DNA of 64,000 nucleotides from Antilocapra americana (lineage: Eukaryota; Chordata; Mammalia; Artiodactyla; Antilocapridae), in NCBI GenBank assembly GCA_007570785.1, contig ML662465.1, forward strand, positions 2,287,052 to 2,351,051, read 5' to 3'. The position numbers and the translations under genes were made by a program. The notes beneath the pieces are model-generated. The model did not search any database. It was not told where the DNA came from and worked only from the letters and a program-made list of their open reading frames with translations. Below, in pieces: positions 53,635 through 63,892 of this stretch. Every line of letters begins with the position of its first letter. Positions within the stretch are counted from its first letter, which is position 1.

Positions 53635-54115
53635 TTTCATGAATTAACACATGTAACAGACTTATAAGAATGCCTGGCATGTCATACCTAATGGTATTAT
53701 TCTTACTATTATTATTATTATTAGTCTTCCAGAATGCCGTGCTGTAGGGCAAAGAGTGCATGCATGCGAGCTAAGTCACTTCAGTCGTGTCTGACAATTT
53801 GCAACCCTATGGACTATAGACCACCAGGCACCTCTGTCCATGGGATTCTCCAGGCAAGAATACTGGAGTGGCTTGCCATGCCCTCCTCCAGGGGATCTTC
53901 CCGACCCAGGGATCAAACCTGTGTGTCCTGCAACTCCTGCAATGCAGGCAGATTCTTTACTGCTGAGCCATCAGGGAAGCCCAAAGAGTACTTACCCCAG
54001 AATTGCAAGACCTAATTCTTCCCAGGCTCTGCAACTAATTTACATGTGATTTGATGTAAGCCCCTTAACACCTCTGGATCTCAGTTTCCCCATCTAAAGT
54101 CATCCCAAAGGCCCT
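53635..54115 (+). mobile_element. Two MIR pieces around a Bov SINE
   Basis: Left (53635-53749): ACACATGTAACAGACTTATA, GAATGCCTGGCATGTCATAC and a (TTA)n run at 53703-53722. Right (53990-54115): CCAGGCTCTGCAACTAATTT, GGATCTCAGTTTCCCCATCT. The left piece is a MIR 3' end and the right a MIR 5'/core, so these may be two copies. Confidence 0.65.
53758..53981 (-). mobile_element. Bov-tA SINE
   Basis: Reverse full element with a GCATGCATGCGAG tail and GCTGAGCCATCAGGGAAGCC head. CAAAGAGT at 53750-53757 and 53982-53989 is a perfect 8-bp target-site duplication. Confidence 0.95.
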
Positions 54116-54288
54116 CTTTAACTGTAATTTCCCTTGTTTTCTACCAGTTTAATTCCCCAAATACTGGAATGGTGTATCATCAGTTTACTAATACTCTTAT
54201 AGCAGAAAGTAATTAAAAAACAACAATCAAATCAATTGAAGGAAAAGGGGATTTTGGGGTTCACAAAATGATGCCACCAGGGTTACCT

Positions 54289-54469
54289 TGTGGCTCAGCT
54301 GGTAAAGAATCTGCCTGCAAAGTGGGAGACCTGGGTTCGATCCCTGGGTTGGGAAGATCCTCTGGAGAAGGGAAAGGTTACCCACTCCAGTATTCTGGCC
54401 TGGAGAAATCCATGGACTGACATGGAATGGCAGAGTCAGACACGACCGAGCGACTTTGACTTTCACCTT
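54289..54469 (+). mobile_element. Bov-tA SINE, 5' truncated, perfect target duplication
   Basis: Starts at TGTGGCTCAGCTGGTAAAGA, a few bases into the head, and ends GAGCGACTTTGACTTTCACC. CAGGGTTACCT at 54278-54288 and 54470-54480 is a perfect 11-bp target-site duplication. Confidence 0.95.
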
Positions 54470-54480
54470 CAGGGTTACCT

Positions 54481-55028
54481 CTGGGTCTTCTTCTCAGGTT
54501 TCCTTTTGTCTGTATTGGCTTCTTTCTCAGGCAGACTCTTTCCAGGTACTGGCAAGCTTGGGTTTTCAACCTATCTGCACAGTAACCACAGTTGGAAGAC
54601 CTTGGTTTTCTTTTTAAATTTTTTTTGAAACAACTGTTCATTGTTATTGACACATAATAGATACACAGCTAGTGCCTCCCCTACCCTGCCCCCCCAGTCA
54701 TTTATTAATAGTTCCAGAATTTGCTTTTCCAGGACCCACCTGGGTCATGTGCCTGCCCCTGAAGCTGTCACTGTGACCAGGATGCTGGCGGTCCATGTTG
54801 CATACCAATCGTTGAAGCTGGTGTTGAGAGTGGGTGCCATTAGCCTGAGCTGATTGGGAGATGGAAGGGGTGGAGCTCCATAGGCCAACTGGAGTAATGT
54901 AGGGGAAAAGAAGATGTGGTTGTAGGGTAGGTACAACAACAGATGTCTATAAGAACGGCATGTGAATGAAGCCTGCTCTGCCCTGGCCCTGGCCCACCTC
55001 TCTGGAACCTTCCCTCATCCCATTCCTT
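54481..55028. other. Non-coding sequence, part of an unnamed old repeat
   Basis: 54500-54800 resembles the reverse of the 28140 repeat (GACCCACCTGGGTCATGTGC, CTGTCACTGTGACCAGGATG). A T-rich run lies at 54606-54628. No gene. Confidence 0.4.
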
Positions 55029-55036
55029 GAATATGG

Positions 55037-55200
55037 TTTTCTTTTTTAAAAAATATTTATTTGGCTGCACTGGGTCTTAGTTGCAGCATGTGGAGCCTTA
55101 GTTACAGCATGTGAAATCTAGTTCCCGACCAGAGATCAAACCTGGGTCCCCTGCATTGGGAGCCAGGAGTCTTAGCCACTGGACCACCAGGGAAGTCCAC
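55037..55200 (-). mobile_element. CHR-type tRNA SINE with perfect target duplication
   Basis: Reverse CHR: TTATTTGGCTGCACTGGGTC, TAGTTCCCGACCAGAGATC, GACCACCAGGGAAGTCC. GAATATGG at 55029-55036 and 55201-55208 is a perfect 8-bp target-site duplication. Confidence 0.95.
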
Positions 55201-55239
55201 GAATATGGACTTGTTCTCAGTTTCCCTTCCTCTGCCAAA

Positions 55240-55530
55240 ACATCCCTCACCCTTATCTGCTTGCTGAGCAATTTGCACCCTTAAAAATTCTGGGCAACTG
55301 ATTTTATAGGGAGAGTTTGCTATTCTTCCTTTGTGCTCCCATAATGTTGTGCTTTGATCTACTACGCGCAGCCTCTGATGTGATGCGACTCCTTATTTCC
55401 TTGCCTGTCTCCTCCACTCGGCTGTGAGCCCCAGAGGGCTGTGCCTGTGAGATTTATCTTTGTAGCTCTAGTGCCTGGAGTCGTTGTGGTGCATAGTAGG
55501 CACTTAATAAATGTGTCTTGCATTAAAGGG
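55240..55530 (+). mobile_element. L2 LINE 3' end
   Basis: Plus-strand L2 tail: CTCGGCTGTGAGCCCCAGAG, ATCTTTGTAGCTCTAGTGCC and GCATAGTAGGCACTTAATAA. Confidence 0.8.
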
Positions 55531-55731
55531 CTTCAATGAAGCTGCAATTTATCTAAGCCTTGCCAGTGTTCCCGGCCACACATCACTTCCCTGTGTCCCA
55601 GAGGATGCTGGGAAGATCAATGTGCTAATATTACAAAGGACTGGTAGCCCAGGCAGCCAGTGAATACGAGGGTTTGTCATTAGTGGCATAGTGCTTATGA
55701 AGAGACCTTGGCACATGGCATCTGCGGGAGT

Positions 55732-55753
55732 GGGGTGGGGTGGGGTGGGAGGG
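55732..55753 (+). other. Strong G-quadruplex motif
   Basis: Five G-runs of 4, 4, 4, 3 and 3 bases at 55732-55753, separated by single T or A bases. One-base loops are the most stable G-quadruplex class known in vitro. The local sequence is unique, not a SINE. Confidence 0.8.
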
Positions 55754-55759
55754 TGTGGT

Positions 55760-56360
55760 TTGGACAAGAGAATTGGAAAGTCATGATAAGAATGTCAAAG
55801 CAGAAAAAAGCTCAGTTGGCAAATGCCTAAGACATCGGCTAAAAAGCCCATAATTTACATTGGATTAGCAGGTGAAAGATTATGTGCCCATTTCAACAAT
55901 TCCTTCTCGGCATGTGAACAACTCATTTATAAAAATATTGATTCCACTTCTTTGCACAAAATTGATTAATTATATTTTGGGAGAGAAAAATCGTTTCCTG
56001 GTCTCTGCAGGGGTTGCCTTGTCTCAACTTGCAGTGTCCTGGTCCCTGGACTGCTGAGCAGCCTTATTTTTCAAGACTGCAACCTCTCCCAGCCTGGAAA
56101 TGAGGACCCACAGAGTCTACAAGAAAATGGGAAGAATGTGTCTCAGAGAATTTCTTAGACAGGTTGTGGAAAAGAAATAGTCTAAGCATAGAATATCAGA
56201 GTCAAAGCCTTAAGAATAGAAAGCATCTTAGAAATTATCTACCTCAGGGATCCTAGACTTTCAAATCTTACGACCCATCAATCATTGCATTTTAAGGCAG
56301 GATGGGCCAGGAAAGTGAAAAATCCAAAACAGATTATAACTCTACTTTCTCTGTCATTAA
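55760..56360. promoter_or_regulatory. Repeat-free block, candidate conserved non-coding element
   Basis: No gene. Positions 55790-56010 carry AAGCCCATAATTTACATTGG, TTATAAAAATATTGATTCC and AAATTGATTAATTATATTTT, a homeodomain-rich texture in unique sequence. Function is not shown. Confidence 0.3.
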
Positions 56361-56399
56361 AAGCCTTGTGCATGTTCTCTATGGAAAATTAGAGCATCA

Positions 56400-57187
56400 T
56401 AGAACAAAGAAGAAAATAAAAAATACTCTTCTATTATCCTGTCACATTGAGAAAATCACTGTTAATATTTTAAAGTATGTATTTTCAGTAATGCTTATTT
56501 TTTTTTACAATATTAGAATGATTCTCTATATATTACTTTGTAGCCTAGTCTTTCATTTATTATGAATCATTGTGGTGATTTCTTTTTGCTATTCCCCTTT
56601 TGCAACATGATTTTTAATGGATGGATAATACTTTTTTTTCATGTATTTGTATAATGTCTTTATTTCCCCATTGTTGGATATTTAATATGCCTCTAGTTTT
56701 CTTGTTTTGCTATTAAAAACAGCTAATGTAATTAGCATTGTGATATATAAAGTTTGCATAGGTCTCTAGATAGTTCTTTAGGCTGTGTTTCCTTGAGAGA
56801 GAATTGCTGGGACAAAGCCTGTACATATTTTCAGGATCTTGATATGTGTTAAAACTGTCTTCCAGAAAATATGCACCAACTTACACTTTCATTAGTACTT
56901 ATTTTCTTTTAAAAAATACTTCTTTTTTATTTGGCTGCACCTGAACTCTTAGTTGATGCTTGCAGAATCTTTTGTTGCAGCTCGTGGGATCTAGTTCCCT
57001 GACCAGGGATCTAACTCAGGCTCCCTGCATTGGGAGTTCAGAGTCCTAGACATTGGACCCCCAGGGAAGTCCTACCAACTAGTACTTATTTTCTTGCACT
57101 CTTGCCAAGGCATGATGTTAACATCATTTGTTTTAAAAAAAAGTTGCCAATTTGATAGTCCAAGATGTGTCTCAATTTTTCATTTCT
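56400..57187 (-). mobile_element. L1 LINE 3' region interrupted by CHR
   Basis: Antisense old L1: AAAAACAGCTAATGTAATTA, GAGAATTGCTGGGACAAAGC, AAACTGTCTTCCAGAAAATA and, after the CHR SINE, CACTCTTGCCAAGGCATG. Confidence 0.7.
56909..57079 (-). mobile_element. CHR-type tRNA SINE, 16-bp perfect target duplication
   Basis: Reverse CHR: TTTATTTGGCTGCACCTGAA, TGACCAGGGATCTAACTCAG, GGACCCCCAGGGAAGTCC. TAGTACTTATTTTCTT at 56893-56908 and 57080-57095 is the longest perfect target-site duplication in the window. Confidence 0.97.
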
Positions 57188-57756
57188 TCTTTTTATAAAT
57201 GGACTTATTGAGATATAATTCACATACTCATTTAACAAAACAATTCAGCATTTCTAGTATATTTGCCAGTTGTGTAGCCATCACTATAATCTACTTTTAG
57301 AACATTTTCTTCCCCTCAAAAGGAAACACTATACGCATTAGAGTCATTCCTCATCTCTCCCCCTCCAACACAAGCACTAGTTCATTTTTAGTAATTATAT
57401 TTTCCCATTCTAAACATTTCATATAAATTCAGTTTCATATATATTCTAGAATCACCCAACATACAGTCTTTTGTGACTGGGCTGTCTTTTTTTCACTTAG
57501 CATAATGTTTTCAAGGTTCATCTACATTGTAGCATGCATCAGTAATCCATTTATATTATGGATGAATAATATTCTGTTGAATGGATGTACCACATTTAGT
57601 ATACCCATTCATTAGCTGATGAATATTTGGGTTGTCTTCACTTTTTGGTTGTTATGATAAATGCTGCTTTGAACATTCATATATAAATTTTTGTGTGGCT
57701 GCATGTTTTTATTTCTCTTGGGTATAAATCTAGGAGTAGAATTTCTGGGTCATATT

Positions 57757-58085
57757 GTGGTGCAGTGGTAAGAATCTGCCTGCCAATGTAGTGTTAATCA
57801 CTTAGTCGTGTCTGACTCTTTGAAACCCTGTGGGCTGTAGCCTGCTTAGGCTCCTCTGTCCATCGGATTCTCCAGGCAAGAATACTGGAGTGGGTTGTCA
57901 TTTCCTTCCCCAGCCAATGCAGGAGATGCAAAAGATCTGGGTTTGATCTCTGGGTCAGGAAGATCCCCTGGAGTAGGAAATGGCAGCCCAATGTAGTATT
58001 CTTGTCTGGAAAATCCCATGGACAGAGAAGCCTGGCGAGCTATAGTCCACCAGGTCAAAGAGTTGGACATGACTGAGCACAGTAC
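57757..58085 (+). mobile_element. Bov-tA SINE nested in L1 and split by another SINE
   Basis: Head piece GTGGTGCAGTGGTAAGAATC to 57788, resuming at 57913 with GCCAATGCAGGAGATGCAAA through GGACATGACTGAGCACAGT. Confidence 0.9.
57789..57912 (-). mobile_element. Inverted Bov-A fragment inside a Bov-tA
   Basis: Reverse Bov-A body (TAGTCGTGTCTGACTCTTTG, CTCCAGGCAAGAATACTGG). GCCAATG at 57782-57788 and 57913-57919 is its 7-bp target-site duplication in the host SINE. Confidence 0.9.
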
Positions 58086-58254
58086 AATTATGGTAACTCT
58101 ACAGAATTCACTTTTTAAATACCTGCTAGACCATTTTCTGAAGCAACTCTTTTACATCCCAACCAGCAAATTTCTCCATGTCCTTGCCAACACTTACTGT
58201 CGGCTTGTGCCTGCGTCACAGAATTTCCTGGTAAATGGGTAAAGAATGGTTAAA

Positions 58255-58365
58255 GTTTGACCTCTTTGAGCTTATTTTTCTCATCTGCAAATTTGGGATG
58301 AAAATCCCTTATTATAAAGTTATTATAGAGAATCAGTGAGGGAGTACATGTGATACAGTGTGACT
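58255..58365 (+). mobile_element. MIR SINE fragment
   Basis: GACCTCTTTGAGCTTATTTT, TCTCATCTGCAAATTTGGGA and GAATCAGTGAGGGAGTACAT fit the MIR core. Confidence 0.6.
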
Positions 58366-58889
58366 GGTTAGAAACTTAAAAACTGGCACTGTTGAGAAAT
58401 GCTGAACATAGTTATACTTTCAAATGAAGAGATGACTTTGCAGAAAAGGAAGGGAACCCTTAAGTCTGAAACTCATAGAATAAGCATGTAAGTGGGCAGT
58501 GTGCGCATTTTGGTTGGGGTATCAATCTTAGCAACTTGGGAAAGTGGGTTTTAATGTCTATTGAGGACAAGAAATAATGTCTTTAGCCACGTAAAACCTG
58601 GGAGTGGGAATATTGAAACAGACCGCACCCACAGTAAAACAGAACCCTTAAAAAGCTACATCCTCTGAGAAAAGTAGACAAGAAAAAGTCCACCTCCCAG
58701 TAAAGGAACAAGATAGCAAGTCTGTCTGTTCCCACCTGACGTCTGGGCAGGAAGAGACCCTGTACGTCTTCAAAACCATAGGCCTGCTGTTTCTCACATG
58801 CATTTGAGATTCAAATTCATACCAAGAATACTGAAAGAAGTAAAGCAGCAGTTTCAGATTTTTCTTTTCTGAAAGTTTCTACTGACTAT
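58366..58889. other. Non-coding unique sequence
   Basis: Nothing recognised. Confidence 0.4.
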
Positions 58890-61440
58890 AGAAGAAGAAA
58901 TTCCTTATTCATTTATGAGACAAAACATTGACACCAAAAGCTAAAATGGACAGCATGAGAAAGTAAGATTTCAGGCCAATCTCACTGGTGAACATAAATG
59001 GAAAAAAGCCCAAAGTTTTATCAAAAGAGAATTCATCAATATATTCAATAGATAATGCATAATGTCTGATCTGGGGTTATTCCAGGGATGTGAGTTTGGA
59101 TCACATTAAAAAGTCATTTAATGTAATTCATCCCATTTATAGATTAAAGGAGAAATATCTTGTGATGATTTCAATGTATGTAGAAAAATCTGATAATATT
59201 TAGCTAAAAAAGAAGAGAAGGGAGCTTCTTTTAGACGGATATAAAAATATTCTAAGAAACACTACATTTAATAGAACAATGGAAGAAAGCTTTCCTTTTT
59301 AAGATCAGGAATGGGAAAGTGATATCAATTGTCATTACTTTTATTCAACATCATATTGGAAATCCTAGACAGCACAGTAGTGTGAGACAAGAAGTTAAAA
59401 CTATAGAGATGCAGAAAAACTTAATATTCCCAAATGGTATGATTATATAGAAAGCACAAAAGTTTGTACAGATAAATTCTTAGAATTAATAGGAGAATTT
59501 ATTAGAACTCTTCCACAAAAATTTAATTTATATAAATAAATGGTACCTGTAGTCAACAGCCACCAGTAGGTAGAAAGTGTAATAAATATGTACCATTTAA
59601 ATAGTATCTATAAAGAAAGGTGAATTTAAAGATTTTTGGGAAATCTTTAAGGAGAAAATTATAAAATATTATTGGAAGAAGTTAAAAGAGACATAAAGGG
59701 GTAGTTTATACTCATGGAAGACTCAATTTTACAAAGGTGTTAATTCTTCCCAAGTTGATTTGGGGAGTCAATGCTATTCTCATTAAGATTCCAACAAGAT
59801 TTTTTTTCCTTTGTAGTATTTGATGCTAATTCTAAATTTTATGGAAGAGTAAAGGGCTAAGAATAAGATACCTAAGAGGAGTAAACATGAAAGGAAACCT
59901 GGCTTACCTCATATTGAGAATTATTAATAATGTAAAGTTATATTGTTTAAAATCATAATAAAGTATAACATTGGGATGGACCAGTCACTGTATCCCTCCC
60001 TCACATCATACACAAAAATAAATTCCAGCTGGATTAAATATTTATATGTGTGAGGCAAGCATAACATCTTTTAGAAGACAATATTGGAGCATGTATTTGT
60101 GATTATGCATCAGAGAACAATATTTTAAAAGCAATATGCAAAACTTCCCTGGTGGTCTAGAGGCTAAGACTCTCTGCTCCCAAAGCAGGGGGTCTGGGTT
60201 TGATCCCTGGTTGGGAAGCTAGGTCTCGCATGTTCCAGCTAGAAAATCTGACATGCCACAATCAAGATCAAAGATCCTGTGTGTTGCAACTGAGACCGGC
60301 ACAGCCAAATAAATAATAAATTAATTTACAAATTAAATTAATAATAAATTAAATAGGTAAAAACAATGCAATAAATTAACCAAAATAAATTAAATTAAAC
60401 AACAAACAAGAATATTAATCATAAAAGGAAAAAATGAATAAATTTGACTGCCTAAAAAATTCCTATCAAGAAACAAAAAAACATACAAAGATGAGAGTTA
60501 AAACCCAAAATTTGGGAAAAGATATTTGCACCAATGAGACTGGTAGAAGAGTAGGGTCAGTTTGAAATAACTACAAGTCAACATGAATAAGATAAACAAT
60601 CAAATTGGAAAATGGATAACCAACTTATAAAGGCTATCACAAAAGTGAAACTATAAATGTCATTAAACATTGGAGAAGTGGGTCAGCTTCAATAATATTC
60701 TGAGAAATAACAACTAACTACGAGATTTTGTATCATACTGCCTAACTGGCCAAAAGGGGGGAAAAAGGACAATTATCAATTGTTGACAAGGCCTTGGTGA
60801 CAAATCTTATTAATTTCTGGTGGGAGGATAAATTTATAAATTTATAACCACTGTGGAAAACAATTTGCCTTTCTCTGATCAAGGTGAAGGTAATCATACC
60901 TATGGCCAGGCAATTCCTTGATCCTGGAGAAATACTTGCCCATGGGCAGCGTGAGATGCATATATGAATGTATATGACAGCCCTTTTTAATAGCAGCAGT
61001 AAGCCTGGAAATGCTTATCAGTGTTAGAATGGAAAAGTAAACTTTGGTACAGACAATAAGATTCTAAACAGCAGTGAAAAGGAACTTCAGCTATGTGCAA
61101 CAGCAAGGATGAATCTCAAGAACATAATAAACTGAGTGAGAAAAGCAAATTGTCGATGAATAATACACTATGATTCTATTGATTTATCAAAACCCATAAA
61201 AAATTAAACAATGTATTATTTATGGATGCAAACATAGTAGAAGTATAAAGAAAATCAGTGGTATGATAAGCACAAATGGTAAACAGAAGTGGGCTAAATC
61301 TGAGAGAGAGGAACCTGGCTAAGATCAAGAAGGGATAAAAGGATACCATCAAAGATTCTAGTGATTTTCAATTTGTTAAACTGGGTTTGGGGTACACAGG
61401 AGTCCATGGCTTTGCCCATGTGGTAGAAATATTCATTTGG
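58890..61440 (+). mobile_element. Old L1M LINE, ORF2 remnant and 3' end
   Basis: Diverged plus-strand L1 through ORF2 and the 3' end: TTTCAGGCCAATCTCACTGG, GGTTATTCCAGGGATGTGAG, CATCATATTGGAAATCCTAG, CATACACAAAAATAAATTCC, GGCCAGGCAATTCCTTGATC, CAAGGATGAATCTCAAGAAC. A CHR SINE interrupts it. Stops and indels throughout; no usable frame. Confidence 0.85.
60138..60330 (+). mobile_element. CHR-type tRNA SINE nested in L1
   Basis: AACTTCCCTGGTGGTCTAGA head, GGGTTTGATCCCTGGTTGGG, GTGTGTTGCAACTGAGACCG and an AAATAAAT-rich tail that extends to about 60400. Confidence 0.9.
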
Positions 61441-61460
61441 ACCTATGCAATATTGTATCA

Positions 61461-61687
61461 CAGTGGTCAAGAAACTTTTTTCATAAAGAGCCTCACAGTG
61501 AATATCTTAGGGCTTTCCCAAAAATAAAGGCTTTATTGCAACTACTCAAGTCTGCTATTGTGACCTGAAAGCAGCAATAGACAAGGTGTAAATGAACAAG
61601 TCTGTCTGTGTTCCAATAAAACTTTATTTAAGAAGGCAAGTGGTGGCAGGATTTGACCCTTAGGCTGCAGTAGTTTGCTGATCCCTG
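61461..61687 (-). mobile_element. hAT-Charlie type MITE
   Basis: Termini CAGTGGTCAAGAAAC (61461) and the inverse of CAGGGATCAGCAAAC (ending 61687) are inverted repeats. The interior (TATTGCAACTACTCAAGTCT, GTGTTCCAATAAAACTTTAT) matches a common mammalian non-autonomous hAT element whose exact name I do not assert. Confidence 0.75.
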
Positions 61688-62129
61688 TATTGGGACATTA
61701 ATTTTAAAAAAAACACTAAGCAAAGGAAATCTTGTGTATCTGTAACAAAACAAATTATTTTAGAGAGATATTTATTATTAAGGATGAAAAATGTTGATAC
61801 AGAGAGATAATAATGATTCAAAAGGTAGATATAGCATTCTGGACTCATAACTTCGCTAGATTCAAAACATGTAAAGTAGGTAGTGACAACATGACAAGGG
61901 TAAGTATGCAAATCCACAATCAGAATGGGAGGTTTTAACACACCTCTCTAATTGATAGCTGAAATGACAAATATGAGGCAGTGAAAAATTTAAATAACAA
62001 AGTAAGTTTTAAGCTAATTGACATGTGTAGGATTTTGCAGGTGATCTTTAGATAATAAAAAGTCCTTTCCCAAAACTTGGAATGTTCGTAAAAACTATGG
62101 TCCAGCCACAGAGTAAATATATACACATT
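61688..62129. other. Non-coding AT-rich sequence
   Basis: Nothing recognised. Two minus-strand frames of 63 and 93 codons are Phe/Leu/Tyr-rich translations of AT-rich DNA. Confidence 0.4.
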
Positions 62130-62850
62130 ACATCCTTCAACAACATTATTATGAAGTTAAAAGTCAAGAGAGATTATGTATTTTAGGATTTAACAAAATA
62201 TCTGTAGATATTTCATGTATCAAAGAAAAACATCACAATGGAAACTAGAAACTATGTATAGCTGAACGACAACTAAAATCTTTCCTATCAAAACTTATGA
62301 GATACAGCTAAGGAGAAGTACCATTGTGTCTTAAATTCATCTCTTAGAAAAGAAGAACTCCAAACCTAAGCATGTTTTACCAAATATTTAAGGAATGGAC
62401 CCTCTTTACTGAATGCAAAAAAAAAAAAAGAAAAAAAAAAAACCAATCCCTTTTAGAGTCTAGGTAGAATCTTGAAACCAGTATCATACAAGGATAGTAT
62501 AGTAAAGAATAATACTAGTCAAACTATACTTATGAAGGAAAATCTTAAATGAAATATCAGGAAATAAAACCCAGCAACTTGTATTAAAAATACATCATGA
62601 CCAAGTAGGGATTTTTCCAGCAACCTAAGAATAGTTTACCAATCACAAATCTAATTAAGATGGTTCACTATAGTAAGAGATTAAAGACTGAAAATCATAT
62701 GATCCTCTCAATAAATTTGGCAAATGTATTGAATAAAATTTAAGAAATATTCATGATTTAAAACAAAAACCTTCTGGAAAGTGAGAAGAGAAGAAATGTC
62801 CTTAACTTGATAAATAAGTACTGTTACTTTAATGAGAAAAAGAGTCTTAA
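62130..62850 (+). mobile_element. Old L1 ORF2 fragment
   Basis: Plus-strand L1 ORF2: CAAAACTTATGAGATACAGC, CATCATGACCAAGTAGGGAT, GAAAATCATATGATCCTCTC and TCCTTAACTTGATAAATAAG in family order. An A-rich run lies at 62419-62442. Confidence 0.75.
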
Positions 62851-63585
62851 ATCCTTAAGTTGAATTAGGAAACCAGCAGTATTCAGTATTTATTATTCTT
62901 TTTGCTTCTCCACATGAAGAAGAAAATTCTGAAGCCCTTCTGTGGCATCACGTGGAAACTTCCCAAGATTTGCACCTTTCAGTAAACAAAGATGTCAATT
63001 TAAATTTTGCTACGAGGGCAACAAATTATTAAGCAAGAACATTTGCTTGGAGTTGGAGACGTTTGAGGGTTATAGGTTCTATTTCACAGGCATGGCAGCG
63101 CTATCTGATGACTAGGTGACTTAATAGATTCCTTTGTGTGACTATTCTCAGGTACAGCTTTATAGTCACAGGCAACAGAAGAGGATTATTTATTTACACA
63201 CCATTCTTTATACTCAACAGGAGAATAAGACTGATGAATTTGTTAATATTCTCATCATCTCACTTTTGAAGTAGTTTATGATGCAAGAACACTGTCTGTT
63301 TTATTCCACAGCTCTTTGGGGGAATTGAAGAAACATTTCCTTCTTCTTCCTGAAACTTCTTTCAATAATGGTTAAAGGGGTTTCAAGCGTGGGAAATCCC
63401 TTAGTTTGCACTGAGAGAAAGGAGTAGACCAGAAGTTAGGAAAAAAAGGGGAGCAGAAGGAATTGTAACAATAATAGCATGACACCTCCATCACCTCCCC
63501 AAATTCCTTCCATCATCTTTATTATTATCGTTATTATTTTGTGATAAGAGCACCTGACATAAAATCTCTCTTAGCAAGTTTTAAG
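62851..63585. other. Repeat-free AT-rich sequence
   Basis: No gene or named repeat over 730 bp. TTCAGTAAACAAAGATGTCA is a forkhead-like motif, and the block is a weak candidate for conserved non-coding sequence. Confidence 0.35.
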
Positions 63586-63589
63586 TGGG

Positions 63590-63725
63590 CGATATGGTAC
63601 TGTTAGGTGCTGATGATTTCATGGGTGTATACTTATTCTCAAAATTACTGAGTTGCAGATAGGCACAACTTTTTTACCTGTCAACCACACCTCAATGAAG
63701 TGGTTTTTTGAAAAAGAAAAGCACG
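63590..63725 (+). mobile_element. L1 3' end fragment
   Basis: GATTTCATGGGTGTATACTT, AATTACTGAGTTGCAGATAG and CAACCACACCTCAATGAAGT resemble L1 3' termini. Confidence 0.55.
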
Positions 63726-63892
63726 AAATGTATCAACAATATGATTCATCCAAAAGCCTCAAATACCAAAATCTAAGAGCAAACATATATAATGATGAAA
63801 TGTAAGCAGAATTATCTTAAATACATAGCATTGGCCACAGAACGTGTATATCTCCATTTTTGCTTCCATTCCATTATTATTGCTACTTTAAA

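Larger units (their letters stand above)
57190..58210 (-). mobile_element. L1M LINE 3' region interrupted by Bov SINEs
   Basis: Antisense L1: GACTTATTGAGATATAATTC, TCACTTAGCATAATGTTTTC, GGTATAAATCTAGGAGTAGA, and after the SINEs TATGGTAACTCTACAGAATT and CATGTCCTTGCCAACACTTA. Confidence 0.85.

Noticed and set aside
54289..54360. tRNA-like sequences with a B box in the SINE heads
   Set aside because: These are the tRNA-derived heads of Bov-tA and CHR SINEs; none folds as an intact tRNA gene by inspection.
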